DNA of 5,694 nucleotides from an uncultured Pseudomonas sp. Lineage in GTDB: Bacteria; Pseudomonadota; Gammaproteobacteria; Pseudomonadales; Pseudomonadaceae. The position numbers and the translations under genes were made by a program. Below the pieces are notes generated by a model that worked only from the letters and a program-made list of their open reading frames with translations, did no database searches and was not told the origin of the DNA. This document shows, piece by piece, positions 1-5,694 of the stretch. The first letter of the stretch is position 1; each line of letters opens with the position of its first letter. The stretch spans positions 1 to 5,694 of the forward strand of contig CAMPJN010000260.1 in the NCBI GenBank assembly GCA_946886875.1, given 5' to 3'.

Positions 1-267
1 ACTTACGTCAAGGCCCTGCGCTTGAACCAGGCGCATATGGTGTTGACCTATTACGCCCATCCCGAGGCCATGCCGTTGGTATTGGATAACCTGATCGACG
101 CCATCGAGCCGGCCAGCCAACGCAGCGATCTGCTACCGGTCTATGCGTTCAATGCCGAGGGCCTGTGGTTGCCCGGTGCGGGTGGTGGCAAGCAGGTTGG
201 CGACAGCAAACGCTTATCGCGTTGGCAGGATCTGCTGGGAAAAATGCGCGCCGAGGGTTTCCCTTGA
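1..267 (+). CDS. lapG: LapG periplasmic cysteine protease, C-terminal part (5' end outside window)
   Basis: This is the last 88 codons of a bacterial transglutaminase-like cysteine proteinase (LapG family, DUF920/Peptidase C93). The frame is open from base 1 and stops with TGA at 265-267, so the true start lies upstream; the TTG at 22 is internal. Seen here: the segment QAHMVLTYY followed by PLVLDNL. The His codon at 34-36 and the Asp codon at 85-87 are 17 residues apart, the spacing of the catalytic His and Asp in LapG proteins; the catalytic Cys lies upstream, out of view. LapG is exported to the periplasm, where it is Ca2+-dependent and clips the N-terminal retention module of giant RTX adhesins at a di-alanine site, releasing them from the surface. 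LapD inhibits it by sequestration, and lapD follows after only 22 bp, so the two are very probably one transcript. Identification is by recalled family similarity and context. Confidence 0.93.
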   Translation, partial: TYVKALRLNQAHMVLTYYAHPEAMPLVLDNLIDAIEPASQRSDLLPVYAFNAEGLWLPGAGGGKQVGDSKRLSRWQDLLGKMRAEGFP

Positions 268-276
268 GCGCGCTGC

Positions 277-283
277 GAAGGAG
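277..283 (+). promoter_or_regulatory. Ribosome binding site of lapD
   Basis: GAAGGAG lies six bases before the ATG at 290. It fixes the lapD start at 290 rather than at the in-frame upstream codon at 143, which would overlap lapG and add 49 residues with no family resemblance in front of the first membrane helix. Confidence 0.85.
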
Positions 284-289
284 CCATTG

Positions 290-2224
290 ATGTCATTGTT
301 CAAGCAGTTGTTTATCGCCATCTGCGTGCTGATGCTGGTGAATTTCGCCGGCAGCTTTCTGGTCAGCGTGGAGAGTTCCCGCGAGCAACAGGTCAACCAG
401 TTGCGCGCCCACGCTCAGGATGCGGCGACCGCGCTGGGGTTGTCGCTGAGCCCGCATATCAAAGATACGGCGATGGTCGAGCTGATGGTCAGCTCGATTT
501 TCGACAGTGGTTATTTCGAGAGCATCCGGGTGGTCGACCCGGCCAGCGGCGAGTTGCTGGTCGAGCGCATCGGCGTGCCGGTCAAGGGCGATGCGCCGCA
601 ATGGTTTGCCCAGTTGGTCGGCCTGGAACCGGCCCGTGGCGATGCCATCGTCAGCGATGGTTGGCGCCAGGCGGCGCAGGTGCAAGTGGTCAGCCATCCG
701 CTGTTCGCGGTCGGCAAGTTATGGCAGAGCGCGCTGGGCAATCTGCTCTGGTTGACCTTGAGCGGAATATTTTGCGTATTGCTCGGCGTGCTGTTGCTCA
801 AGCGCCAGTTGCGCCCGCTGGACTATATGGTCGAGCAGTCCAACGCCATTGCCCGGCGTGAATTTCTCAGCCTGGCGGACTTGCCGAAAACCCCGGAATT
901 TCGTCGGGTGGTCAGTGCCATGAACCAGATGGTCGGTAAGCTCAAGGCGCTGTTCGCCGAAGAAGCCGCACGCAGTGAACTGCTCCGCGCCGAAGCCTAT
1001 CAGGACAACCTGACCGGGCTGGCCAATCGTCGTTATTTCGACCTGCAACTGCATGCCCGGCTGAGCGTCGACGAGCACGCCTGCAACGGTTATCTGCTGT
1101 TGTTGCGGGTCAACGACCTGGCCGGACTCAACCAGCGGCTCGGTGGCCAAGCTACCGACGAGCTGCTCAAGGCGATTGCCGAACAGTTGCAGCAGCTCAG
1201 CAACGGGCGCTACCTGCTGGCGCGTAATCGCGGCGGCGAATTCGCCATTCTCGCTGCTGGTCTCGAGCGCAGTGAAGCTGAAAGCCTGGCCGAACAGCTC
1301 GACCGTTCCTTGCTCAGCTTGCAGCAGACCGGGGCCAGCGATTGCCTGCCGGTGGCGCATATCGGTCTGGCCGCCTTCGCCCCGGGCGATGACGCAGAGG
1401 ATCTGTTTCGCGCCCTGGATGCCGCCCTGGCCCAGGCCGCCAGCCAGACACAAGCGAGCTGGGCATTCAGCACCCCAGCCGTGCATGCGCCGGCCGTTGA
1501 CGAGCGGCAGAACTGGTATCGCCTATTGGACCAGGCGCTCGAACAGGGGCGCTTGCAGCTGTTCTTCCAGCCGGTGGTGGCTGCGGGTGAGCCGGGGCGG
1601 GTATTGCATCACAAAGTGTTGGCGCGGCTGCTCGACGAGCACGGCGGTTTGATCGCCGCTGGGCGCTTCCTGCCGTGGTTGGAGCGTTTCGGTTGGATGG
1701 CGCGTCTCGACCTGGCGATGCTCGGCCAGGTGCTGCAACAGATGCGCAGCCATGGCCAATCGATCGCCCTGAGCCTGTCCGGCGCGACGGTCAGCGATCC
1801 GCAAGCGCTGGCGCGGCTGTATGGGCTATTGCAGCAGCATGTCGACCTGGGACCGCGCCTGACTTTGGAGTTGGATGAAGATCAGCTCCCCGAGTCGCAT
1901 GCCCTGGAAACCCTGACCCAACGCCTGCGCGCCCTGGGCTTCGGGTTGGGCCTGCAGCATTTCGGCGGGCGTTTCAGCATGATCGGCAACCTGGCCAAAC
2001 TCGGCCTGGCCTACCTCAAGGTGGATGGCAGTTATATCCGCGCCATCGATCAGGAAAACGACAAGCGCCTGTTTATCGAAGCCCTGCAACGCGCGGCCAA
2101 CAGCATCGACCTGCCGCTGATCGCCGAGCGGGTGGAGACTGAAGGGGAGTGGCAGGTGTTGCGTGCGATGGGTATCGAAGGTGTGCAGGGCCGGCTGTTC
2201 GGTGAGCCGGGGCCTTGGCGGTGA
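290..2224 (+). CDS. lapD: LapD, inner-membrane c-di-GMP receptor with degenerate GGDEF-EAL domains
   Basis: The product is 644 aa, about the usual LapD length. Order of domains: transmembrane helix about 5-25; periplasmic LapD/MoxY-N domain about 26-148; second helix about 149-170; HAMP and signalling helix about 171-235; GGDEF domain about 236-395; EAL domain about 405-640. Trp125 in SDGWRQ matches the tryptophan known to contact LapG. The NLTGLANRR motif is intact, but the GGDEF signature is RGGEF (314-318). The EAL signature is KVLAR (442-446), and the DDFG motif is QHFGG (556-560), so neither cyclase nor phosphodiesterase activity is expected. LKVDGSYI (576-583) and Glu613 remain, consistent with binding c-di-GMP without hydrolysis. 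By family knowledge, c-di-GMP binding to the EAL domain changes the periplasmic domain through the HAMP relay so that it captures LapG and protects the surface adhesin. The gene is co-directional with lapG and convergent with the adhesin gene. Confidence 0.96.
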   Translation: MSLFKQLFIAICVLMLVNFAGSFLVSVESSREQQVNQLRAHAQDAATALGLSLSPHIKDTAMVELMVSSIFDSGYFESIRVVDPASGELLVERIGVPVKGDAPQWFAQLVGLEPARGDAIVSDGWRQAAQVQVVSHPLFAVGKLWQSALGNLLWLTLSGIFCVLLGVLLLKRQLRPLDYMVEQSNAIARREFLSLADLPKTPEFRRVVSAMNQMVGKLKALFAEEAARSELLRAEAYQDNLTGLANRRYFDLQLHARLSVDEHACNGYLLLLRVNDLAGLNQRLGGQATDELLKAIAEQLQQLSNGRYLLARNRGGEFAILAAGLERSEAESLAEQLDRSLLSLQQTGASDCLPVAHIGLAAFAPGDDAEDLFRALDAALAQAASQTQASWAFSTPAVHAPAVDERQNWYRLLDQALEQGRLQLFFQPVVAAGEPGRVLHHKVLARLLDEHGGLIAAGRFLPWLERFGWMARLDLAMLGQVLQQMRSHGQSIALSLSGATVSDPQALARLYGLLQQHVDLGPRLTLELDEDQLPESHALETLTQRLRALGFGLGLQHFGGRFSMIGNLAKLGLAYLKVDGSYIRAIDQENDKRLFIEALQRAANSIDLPLIAERVETEGEWQVLRAMGIEGVQGRLFGEPGPWR

Positions 2225-2260
2225 GGTGATTCCGTCCAGGGATTGCTCGCAAGCCAGCGG

Positions 2261-2287
2261 CCCGGATTGGCTCCAGCGTAATCCGGG
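2261..2287. repeat. Intergenic hairpin 1 (CCCGGATT / AATCCGGG)
   Basis: A perfect 8-bp inverted repeat, CCCGGATT at 2261-2268 and AATCCGGG at 2280-2287, flanks an 11-base loop 36 bp after the lapD stop. No T-run follows on either strand, so it is not a standard intrinsic terminator. CCGGAT/ATCCGG hairpins of this style recur between genes in many gammaproteobacteria including Pseudomonas, so it may be a REP-like element. It could also protect the lapD mRNA 3' end. Repetition elsewhere in the genome cannot be seen here. Confidence 0.6.
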
Positions 2288-2314
2288 GGAGCGATGGACC
2301 TGACGACATATATT

Positions 2315-2331
2315 CCCGGATTTTATCCGGG
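2315..2331. repeat. Intergenic hairpin 2 (CCCGGAT / ATCCGGG)
   Basis: A perfect 7-bp inverted repeat with a three-base TTT loop, using the same arm sequence as hairpin 1. It is followed by CTACGGG, a common flank of CCGGAT-type intergenic repeats. It lies 9 bp past the stop of the minus-strand small gene, so it may mark the 3' ends of both convergent transcripts. No T-run follows the stem on either strand, so Rho-independent termination is not clearly supported. The whole gene-free stretch 2225-2340 holds nothing else recognisable. Confidence 0.6.
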
Positions 2332-2340
2332 CTACGGGAC

Positions 2341-2679
2341 TCAGATCAGCTCCGACTCGTCGTCATTGATCAACCGGTGCAAGCTGCCCAAGGCGTCGCG
2401 CGCCTTGCTACGGCCGACCAGCTTGCTCTGTGCCGCTTCCGGCAAATCGGTGATGCGTACCACGCCTTTGCGGATCAATACGGTAATCAGGTCTTCCAGC
2501 ACCCGGATCATATCCAGGTCGCTCTGCTTGAGTTGCAGCAGGCTGCTTTCCGCCGTCTGGTTGGCATACCAGGCCTGGGCCTCCTGGCTATCGGCCGGCA
2601 ACTCACCGTCCATACCCTCGAAGGCCGCGGCCTCGACCCGTTGCAGATTGCCCCAGGCGTCACGCTTCACATACAACAT
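2341..2679 (-). CDS. Conserved hypothetical protein, 112 aa, between adhesin gene and lapD
   Basis: The start is the ATG at 2677-2679 on the minus strand, supported by GAGGAG (2686-2691) six bases upstream; an in-frame extension to 2787 would run back through the terminator hairpin and over the adhesin stop. The product begins MLYVKRDAWGN and ends NDDESELI. It has no signal peptide or membrane segment and no Cys, so it is probably cytoplasmic. The middle (about 49-75, with LKQSDLDMIRVLEDLITVL) looks helical and amphipathic, and the tail is acidic. I recall similar small proteins from Pseudomonas, sometimes labelled tryptophan synthase beta-like; nothing here supports that enzyme, since a real TrpB is about 400 aa with a PLP lysine. 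Function is unknown. It is co-directional with the adhesin gene, 73 bp downstream of it, but separated by a terminator-like hairpin. Confidence 0.85.
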   Translation of the reverse strand: MLYVKRDAWGNLQRVEAAAFEGMDGELPADSQEAQAWYANQTAESSLLQLKQSDLDMIRVLEDLITVLIRKGVVRITDLPEAAQSKLVGRSKARDALGSLHRLINDDESELI

Positions 2680-2685
2680 CGACCG

Positions 2686-2691
2686 CTCCTC
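2686..2691 (-). promoter_or_regulatory. Ribosome binding site of the 112-aa gene
   Basis: Read on the minus strand this is GAGGAG, six bases before the ATG ending at 2679. It decides between this start and the longer in-frame start at 2787. I see no convincing -35/-10 pair in the short space between the hairpin at 2717-2743 and this site. Confidence 0.75.
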
Positions 2692-2712
2692 AATTGTTCG
2701 CTGCCCTGGATG

Positions 2713-2743
2713 AAAGCCCCGCCACCTGTTCATGGTAGCGGGG
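2713..2743 (-). terminator. Terminator-like hairpin after the adhesin gene
   Basis: On the minus strand the transcript can form CCCCGCUACC paired with GGUGGCGGGG (2743-2717), ten pairs including one U-G wobble, around a seven-base loop. It is followed by CUUUC at 2716-2712. It starts 9 bases past the adhesin stop codon. The strong GC stem fits an intrinsic terminator; the U-run is only three long, so termination may be partial and allow read-through into the 112-aa gene. Confidence 0.7.
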
Positions 2744-2752
2744 TTCCATGCA

Positions 2753-3067
2753 TCAGGTGTGGTCGACCTTGACCAGCGGATCGGCACCGGCGATCAGGGA
2801 GTTGACGATTGCCGAGGAAGTGGCGCCGTAGCTCGACAGGTCGACAGGTGCGCCGCCGTTTTCCAGGGTGATGGTAACGTCGGGGGATGCGCTATCGAGG
2901 TTTCCTGTGCTGCTGATCTCGAGTGTTGAGGTCGCAAGGTCGACGCGCAAGTAGTCGAGGATATTGCTCTGGTTCTCACCCTGCAGCAGGTCGCTCAAAT
3001 CGATGCGATCGCCTTCGGCGGCGTTGAAGTCGCCGATGACATCATTGCCGGTGTCGCCGGCGCGCCA
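2753..3067 (-). other. Type I secretion C-terminal signal domain of the adhesin (VCA0849-like)
   Basis: The last ~104 residues follow the RTX repeats and contain RAGDTGNDVIGDFNAAEGDR, then IDLSDLLQGENQSN and YLRVDLATSTLEIS, the characteristic order of the type I secretion target domain found at the ends of LapA-like and VCA0849-like proteins. This part is recognised by the inner-membrane ABC transporter (LapB type) and leads export. The stop codon directly follows VKVDHT, so the C-terminus looks complete. Confidence 0.85.
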
Positions 3068-5694
3068 AAGGAAGGTGTCGCCGTCTGCGCCGCCGTTCAG
3101 ACTGTCGTTGCCCAGTCCGCCGCTGAGGATGTCGTCATCCGGGCTGCCATTAATCAGGTCGTTGCCAACGGATCCAAATATGGCGTTAACCGAATCGCTA
3201 CCATCTACAACGGTGGCAGTGGTTATCAGATTTGGCGTTCCACTTACGCTGCCGGGGATGGTCATCTCCAGGCCGCTGATCGTCACTGCCTGGGTTGCCG
3301 GATCCACGGCCACTACATAGCTGCCATCGCTGACCAGCGGCAGCGACCAGGTTCCTTCGACGGGGTCAAAAGTGCCAGTCGACAAGGTGGCGCCGCTAGG
3401 AATGGCAACGGCGACTGCGCTGATCGATTCGGAGTTGTCGATATCTGTCGGCGTTACGCTGATGGTCAGTGGGTAGCTTGAGCTGGTCACATAGCTGATG
3501 GAGTTGATCAGGTAATCGTTGCCAACCCCGGCCGCCGCGGTGAACTCGATGCGGCTGATCAGCGCGTCATCTGTACCCGTTAATGTAATGGCGGGGTCGA
3601 TCAGGTCAGTAATCCCGCTGACAGTGGCGCCACCAATTTGCAGTCCATCACTGTCAAAAAGCCTGTACTCCGCTCTTTCGACTGTGCTCAACCAGGCAAA
3701 GCGCACAGTGGCACTGGCGATCGCTGTGTCGAACACCACGCTGAGTCGCTCAGTACCCGCGCCATTCTGACCGAGCTCGACGTTGTTGCCGGAAGCACCG
3801 CCGGCAACCCCGAAACCCAGCGGGCTGTTATTCAGCGAAATCGAGCCAGGATTGCCGTTGACACTGAACGCGCTGATGGTAAAGCCCTGATCGGTGCTTT
3901 GTGCATTGCTGCTGTCGATGGTTGTGGTGGTTTCCACAACGGCGCCCAGCGTTAGATTGACTATCGGTGCATCGGCGACTGGCGCGATCTGGATAACGCT
4001 AGTGGTAGAGGCAATTTGCGCGCCGCCGCTACCTGTGTTGCCGTTGTCGTCCAGGCTCAGCGTCAGGTCGACATCGCCGCTGGCATCCTGCGCGCCGGTG
4101 TAGCTCACCTCTGCGGCAGCGATAAATGCATTGATATCGGCGACGCTGCCGGTGAGGGACAGAGTGCTGCCAGAGCCGCTCACCACCACGCCTGCGCCGC
4201 TACTGGCCGACAGCGTGCCACTGGCCACATCTAGAGTGGCCACGACGTTGCCAGTGCCAGCATCCATATCGGAGAAGCTGATGCCTGTCAGCGCAGTGCT
4301 GATGTCTTCAACAGCGGCGATAGAATCGGGGGCGTTGATGCTTGGGGCATCGTTAACCGGGTTGACAGTGATGATCAGGGTGGCGCTGTCGCTGCCGCCT
4401 TCGCCGTCGCTGAGGGTGTAGGTGACTGTCGGCAGGGTGCCGTTCCAGTTGGCCGCCGGGGTGAAGCTGTAGCTGCCGTTGCCGTTGAGCTGCAGGGTGC
4501 CGCCTTCCACGCTGGCATTCTGGCCGGCGGCGTAGGTGGTTGGATCACCGGCGACAACGAACTGGGTGACGCTGAGATCGTCGCCGTCCGGGTCGTTGTC
4601 GTTGGCGAGGACATTGCCGATGACGGCGGTGTCTTCATCCGCGCTGTCGGTGTCGGCGCTGGCGATGGGTGCCGGGTTGGCCAGGTTCCAGGTGAAAGAC
4701 TGGTCAACGCTGGCGCCGTCCGGGTCGGTGGCGGTCACGGTGATGCTGTAGGCACCGCTGCTGCCGCCCTGGCTGACGGAGTTGTCGAGGGTGCCGCTGA
4801 TGATGCCGGTGGCCGGGTCGATGCTCAGGCCGGTCGGCAGACCGCTGGCACTGTAGGTCAGGGTGTCGCCGTCGACATCGCTGAAGAAACCGCTGACGTT
4901 CAGGTTGACGCTGTCGGCATCGTTGTCGTTCTGGTCGGCGATGGTGCCGTTGGCGATTGGTGCATTGTTGAGCGGGTTGACGGTGATGATCAGGGTGGCG
5001 CTGTCGCTGCCGCCTTCGCCGTCGCTGAGGGTGTAGGTGACTGTCGGCAGGGTGCCGTTCCAGTTGGCCGCCGGGGTGAAGCTGTAGCTGCCGTTGCCGT
5101 TGAGCTGCAGGGTGCCGCCTTCCACGCTGGCATTCTGGCCGGCGGCGTAGGTGGTTGGATCACCGGCGACAACGAACTGGGTGACGCTGAGATCGTCGCC
5201 GTCCGGGTCGTTGTCGTTGGCGAGGACATTGCCGATGACGGCGGTGTCTTCATCCGCGCTGTCGGTGTCGGCGCTGGCGATGGGTGCCGGGTTGGCCAGG
5301 TTCCAGGTGAAAGACTGGTCAACGCTGGCGCCGTCCGGGTCGGTGGCGGTCACGGTGATGCTGTAGGCACCGCTGCTGCCGCCCTGGCTGACGGAGTTGT
5401 CGAGGGTGCCGCTGATGATGCCGGTGGCCGGGTCGATGCTCAGGCCGGTCGGCAGACCGCTGGCACTGTAGGTCAGGGTGTCGCCGTCGACATCGCTGAA
5501 GAAACCGCTGACGTTCAGGTTGACGCTGTCGGCATCGTTGTCGTTCTGGTCGGCGATGGTGCCGTTGGCGGCCGGGGCATTGTTGAGCGGGGCGAGCGGG
5601 TTGATCGTGAGATTGACGGTCTGGGTGCTCGACTCGCCAGAAGCGGCATCGGTGACGGTGTAGGTAAAGCTGTCGCTACCGTTGAAGTTGGCGT
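2753..5694 (-). CDS. Giant RTX adhesin (LapA-like, type I secreted), C-terminal 979 residues; 5' end outside window
   Basis: The frame is open from the window edge (first full codon 5692-5690) to TGA at 2755-2753. Residues in window numbering: 1-40, tail of a cadherin/VCBS-like domain; 42-441, two tandem units, each a He_PIG/CADG-like domain (NGTIADQ to FTWNLAN) followed by a VCBS/cadherin-like domain (DEDTAVIGNVLANDNDPDGD); about 444-568, another cadherin-like domain (EDISTALTGISFSDMDAG); about 569-739, an unclassified beta-rich domain; about 740-839, an Ig-like domain; 840-875, four RTX nonapeptides; about 876-979, a type I secretion C-terminal domain of the VCA0849 type (DTGNDVIGDFNAAEGDRIDL). 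There is no Cys in the translated part, usual for such adhesins. Such proteins leave through a LapBCE-type exporter, C-terminus first, and bind Ca2+ in the extender domains. Next to lapG-lapD, it is the likely LapG substrate. It could be LapA, a MapA-like paralogue or another large repetitive adhesin, so no symbol is given. Confidence 0.93.
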   Translation of the reverse strand, partial: ANFNGSDSFTYTVTDAASGESSTQTVNLTINPLAPLNNAPAANGTIADQNDNDADSVNLNVSGFFSDVDGDTLTYSASGLPTGLSIDPATGIISGTLDNSVSQGGSSGAYSITVTATDPDGASVDQSFTWNLANPAPIASADTDSADEDTAVIGNVLANDNDPDGDDLSVTQFVVAGDPTTYAAGQNASVEGGTLQLNGNGSYSFTPAANWNGTLPTVTYTLSDGEGGSDSATLIITVNPLNNAPIANGTIADQNDNDADSVNLNVSGFFSDVDGDTLTYSASGLPTGLSIDPATGIISGTLDNSVSQGGSSGAYSITVTATDPDGASVDQSFTWNLANPAPIASADTDSADEDTAVIGNVLANDNDPDGDDLSVTQFVVAGDPTTYAAGQNASVEGGTLQLNGNGSYSFTPAANWNGTLPTVTYTLSDGEGGSDSATLIITVNPVNDAPSINAPDSIAAVEDISTALTGISFSDMDAGTGNVVATLDVASGTLSASSGAGVVVSGSGSTLSLTGSVADINAFIAAAEVSYTGAQDASGDVDLTLSLDDNGNTGSGGAQIASTTSVIQIAPVADAPIVNLTLGAVVETTTTIDSSNAQSTDQGFTISAFSVNGNPGSISLNNSPLGFGVAGGASGNNVELGQNGAGTERLSVVFDTAIASATVRFAWLSTVERAEYRLFDSDGLQIGGATVSGITDLIDPAITLTGTDDALISRIEFTAAAGVGNDYLINSISYVTSSSYPLTISVTPTDIDNSESISAVAVAIPSGATLSTGTFDPVEGTWSLPLVSDGSYVVAVDPATQAVTISGLEMTIPGSVSGTPNLITTATVVDGSDSVNAIFGSVGNDLINGSPDDDILSGGLGNDSLNGGADGDTFLWRAGDTGNDVIGDFNAAEGDRIDLSDLLQGENQSNILDYLRVDLATSTLEISSTGNLDSASPDVTITLENGGAPVDLSSYGATSSAIVNSLIAGADPLVKVDHT
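3068..3175 (-). other. Four RTX nonapeptide calcium-binding repeats
   Basis: Four nine-residue units stand in register: GSVGNDLIN, GSPDDDILS, GGLGNDSLN and GGADGDTFL. They fit GGxGxDxxx, with the second unit off-consensus (SPD for GxG). Such repeats fold into a Ca2+-bound beta-roll outside the cell and help pull the protein through the secretion channel. The array is short. Confidence 0.88.
3476..3986 (-). other. Unclassified beta-rich domain near the adhesin C-terminus, possible ligand-binding module
   Basis: About 170 residues, single copy, between the last cadherin-like domain and the Ig-like domain. Visible elements are TDQGFTISAFSVNG, NNSPLGFGVAGG, GTERLSVVFDTAIASATVRF, RAEYRLFDSDG and SRIEFTAAAG. 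The alternating hydrophobic pattern suggests a beta-sandwich. It differs in sequence from the extender modules. In other RTX adhesins the region just before the RTX repeats often carries sugar-, peptide- or surface-binding domains; that this is one is inference. Confidence 0.5.
4368..4955 (-). repeat. Adhesin tandem repeat, copy A (C-terminal copy)
   Basis: Base-for-base comparison with 4983-5570 shows no difference over 588 bp, at a period of 615 bp (205 codons, frame kept). The unit encodes one He_PIG/CADG-like domain and one VCBS/cadherin-like domain. Beyond 4367 the sequence passes into a related but divergent module through a shared NPVNDAP/NPLNNAP linker. Confidence 0.95.
4983..5570 (-). 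repeat. Adhesin tandem repeat, copy B (N-terminal copy)
   Basis: Identical to copy A over 588 bp, third positions included. The 27-base linker 4956-4982 separates the identical blocks and matches the linker beyond 5570 only partly. Upstream coding sequence (5591-5694) encodes a related but clearly different VCBS-like tail (NFNGSDSFTYTVTD against NWNGTLPTVTYTLSD), so the identical array ends here, although more copies could lie further out. Confidence 0.95.

Noticed and set aside
143..289. N-terminal extension of lapD from an upstream in-frame start
   Set aside because: It overlaps lapG in another frame, has no family resemblance, and the ATG at 290 has an ideal GAAGGAG site and puts Trp125 at the known LapD position.
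719..1486. Long minus-strand open frame (255 codons) inside lapD
   Set aside because: It is a shadow of GC-rich lapD coding; the product is rich in Gln and Gly with no recognisable domain.
2341..2679. Tryptophan synthase beta subunit
   Set aside because: At 112 aa, with no PLP-lysine or glycine-rich phosphate motif, the protein cannot be TrpB.
2294..2772. Plus-strand open frames opposite the 112-aa gene (2294-2713 and 2377-2772)
   Set aside because: They are antisense to a well-supported gene, have no good ribosome site, and cross the terminator hairpin without recognisable protein features.
2680..2787. 36-codon upstream extension of the 112-aa gene
   Set aside because: It would run through the terminator hairpin and overlap the adhesin end; the ATG at 2679 has a clear GAGGAG site.
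4368..5570. CRISPR array or mobile element as an explanation of the direct repeats
   Set aside because: The unit is 615 bp, in frame and coding for adhesin domains, with no short repeat-spacer pattern, inverted ends or transposase.
3519..5663. Numerous plus-strand open frames opposite the adhesin, including two identical 71-codon ones
   Set aside because: They are antisense shadows of the low-complexity, GC-rich adhesin; the identical pair merely reflects the DNA repeat.

Overview
The window comes from a high-GC gammaproteobacterium, most likely a Pseudomonas. The basis is the close match of the LapG-LapD pair to the P. fluorescens/P. putida biofilm switch, including a Trp at residue 125 of LapD, together with the codon usage and the CCGGAT/ATCCGG hairpins between genes. 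The species cannot be fixed from this sequence alone.

Layout. On the plus strand, positions 1-267 are the 3' end of lapG (periplasmic cysteine protease), followed after 22 bp by a complete lapD (290-2224; inner-membrane c-di-GMP receptor with degenerate GGDEF and EAL domains). Positions 2225-2340 are non-coding and hold two hairpins with related arms. On the minus strand, facing lapD, are a small conserved hypothetical gene (2341-2679, 112 aa) and, upstream of it in transcription, the 3' end of a very large RTX adhesin gene (2753 to the window edge). A terminator-like hairpin (2717-2743) separates the two minus-strand genes. The visible 979 residues of the adhesin run, N to C: the tail of a cadherin/VCBS-like domain; two tandem 205-residue units, each a He_PIG/CADG-like plus a VCBS/cadherin-like module; a further cadherin-like domain; an unclassified beta-rich domain; an Ig-like domain; four RTX nonapeptides; and a type I secretion C-terminal domain. 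The tandem units are identical over 588 bp at the DNA level.

How the genes work together (established for the Lap family, inferred here). When c-di-GMP is high, LapD binds it through its EAL domain and its periplasmic domain sequesters LapG. The giant adhesin then stays anchored in the outer membrane and cells attach. When c-di-GMP falls, LapG is released and cuts the adhesin near its N-terminus, so cells detach. The adjacent RTX adhesin is the obvious candidate substrate, but its N-terminal retention module and cleavage site lie outside the window. The system is a known type. The points worth a second look are the convergent arrangement, the perfect internal duplication, the unclassified C-terminal domain and the small gene of unknown function.
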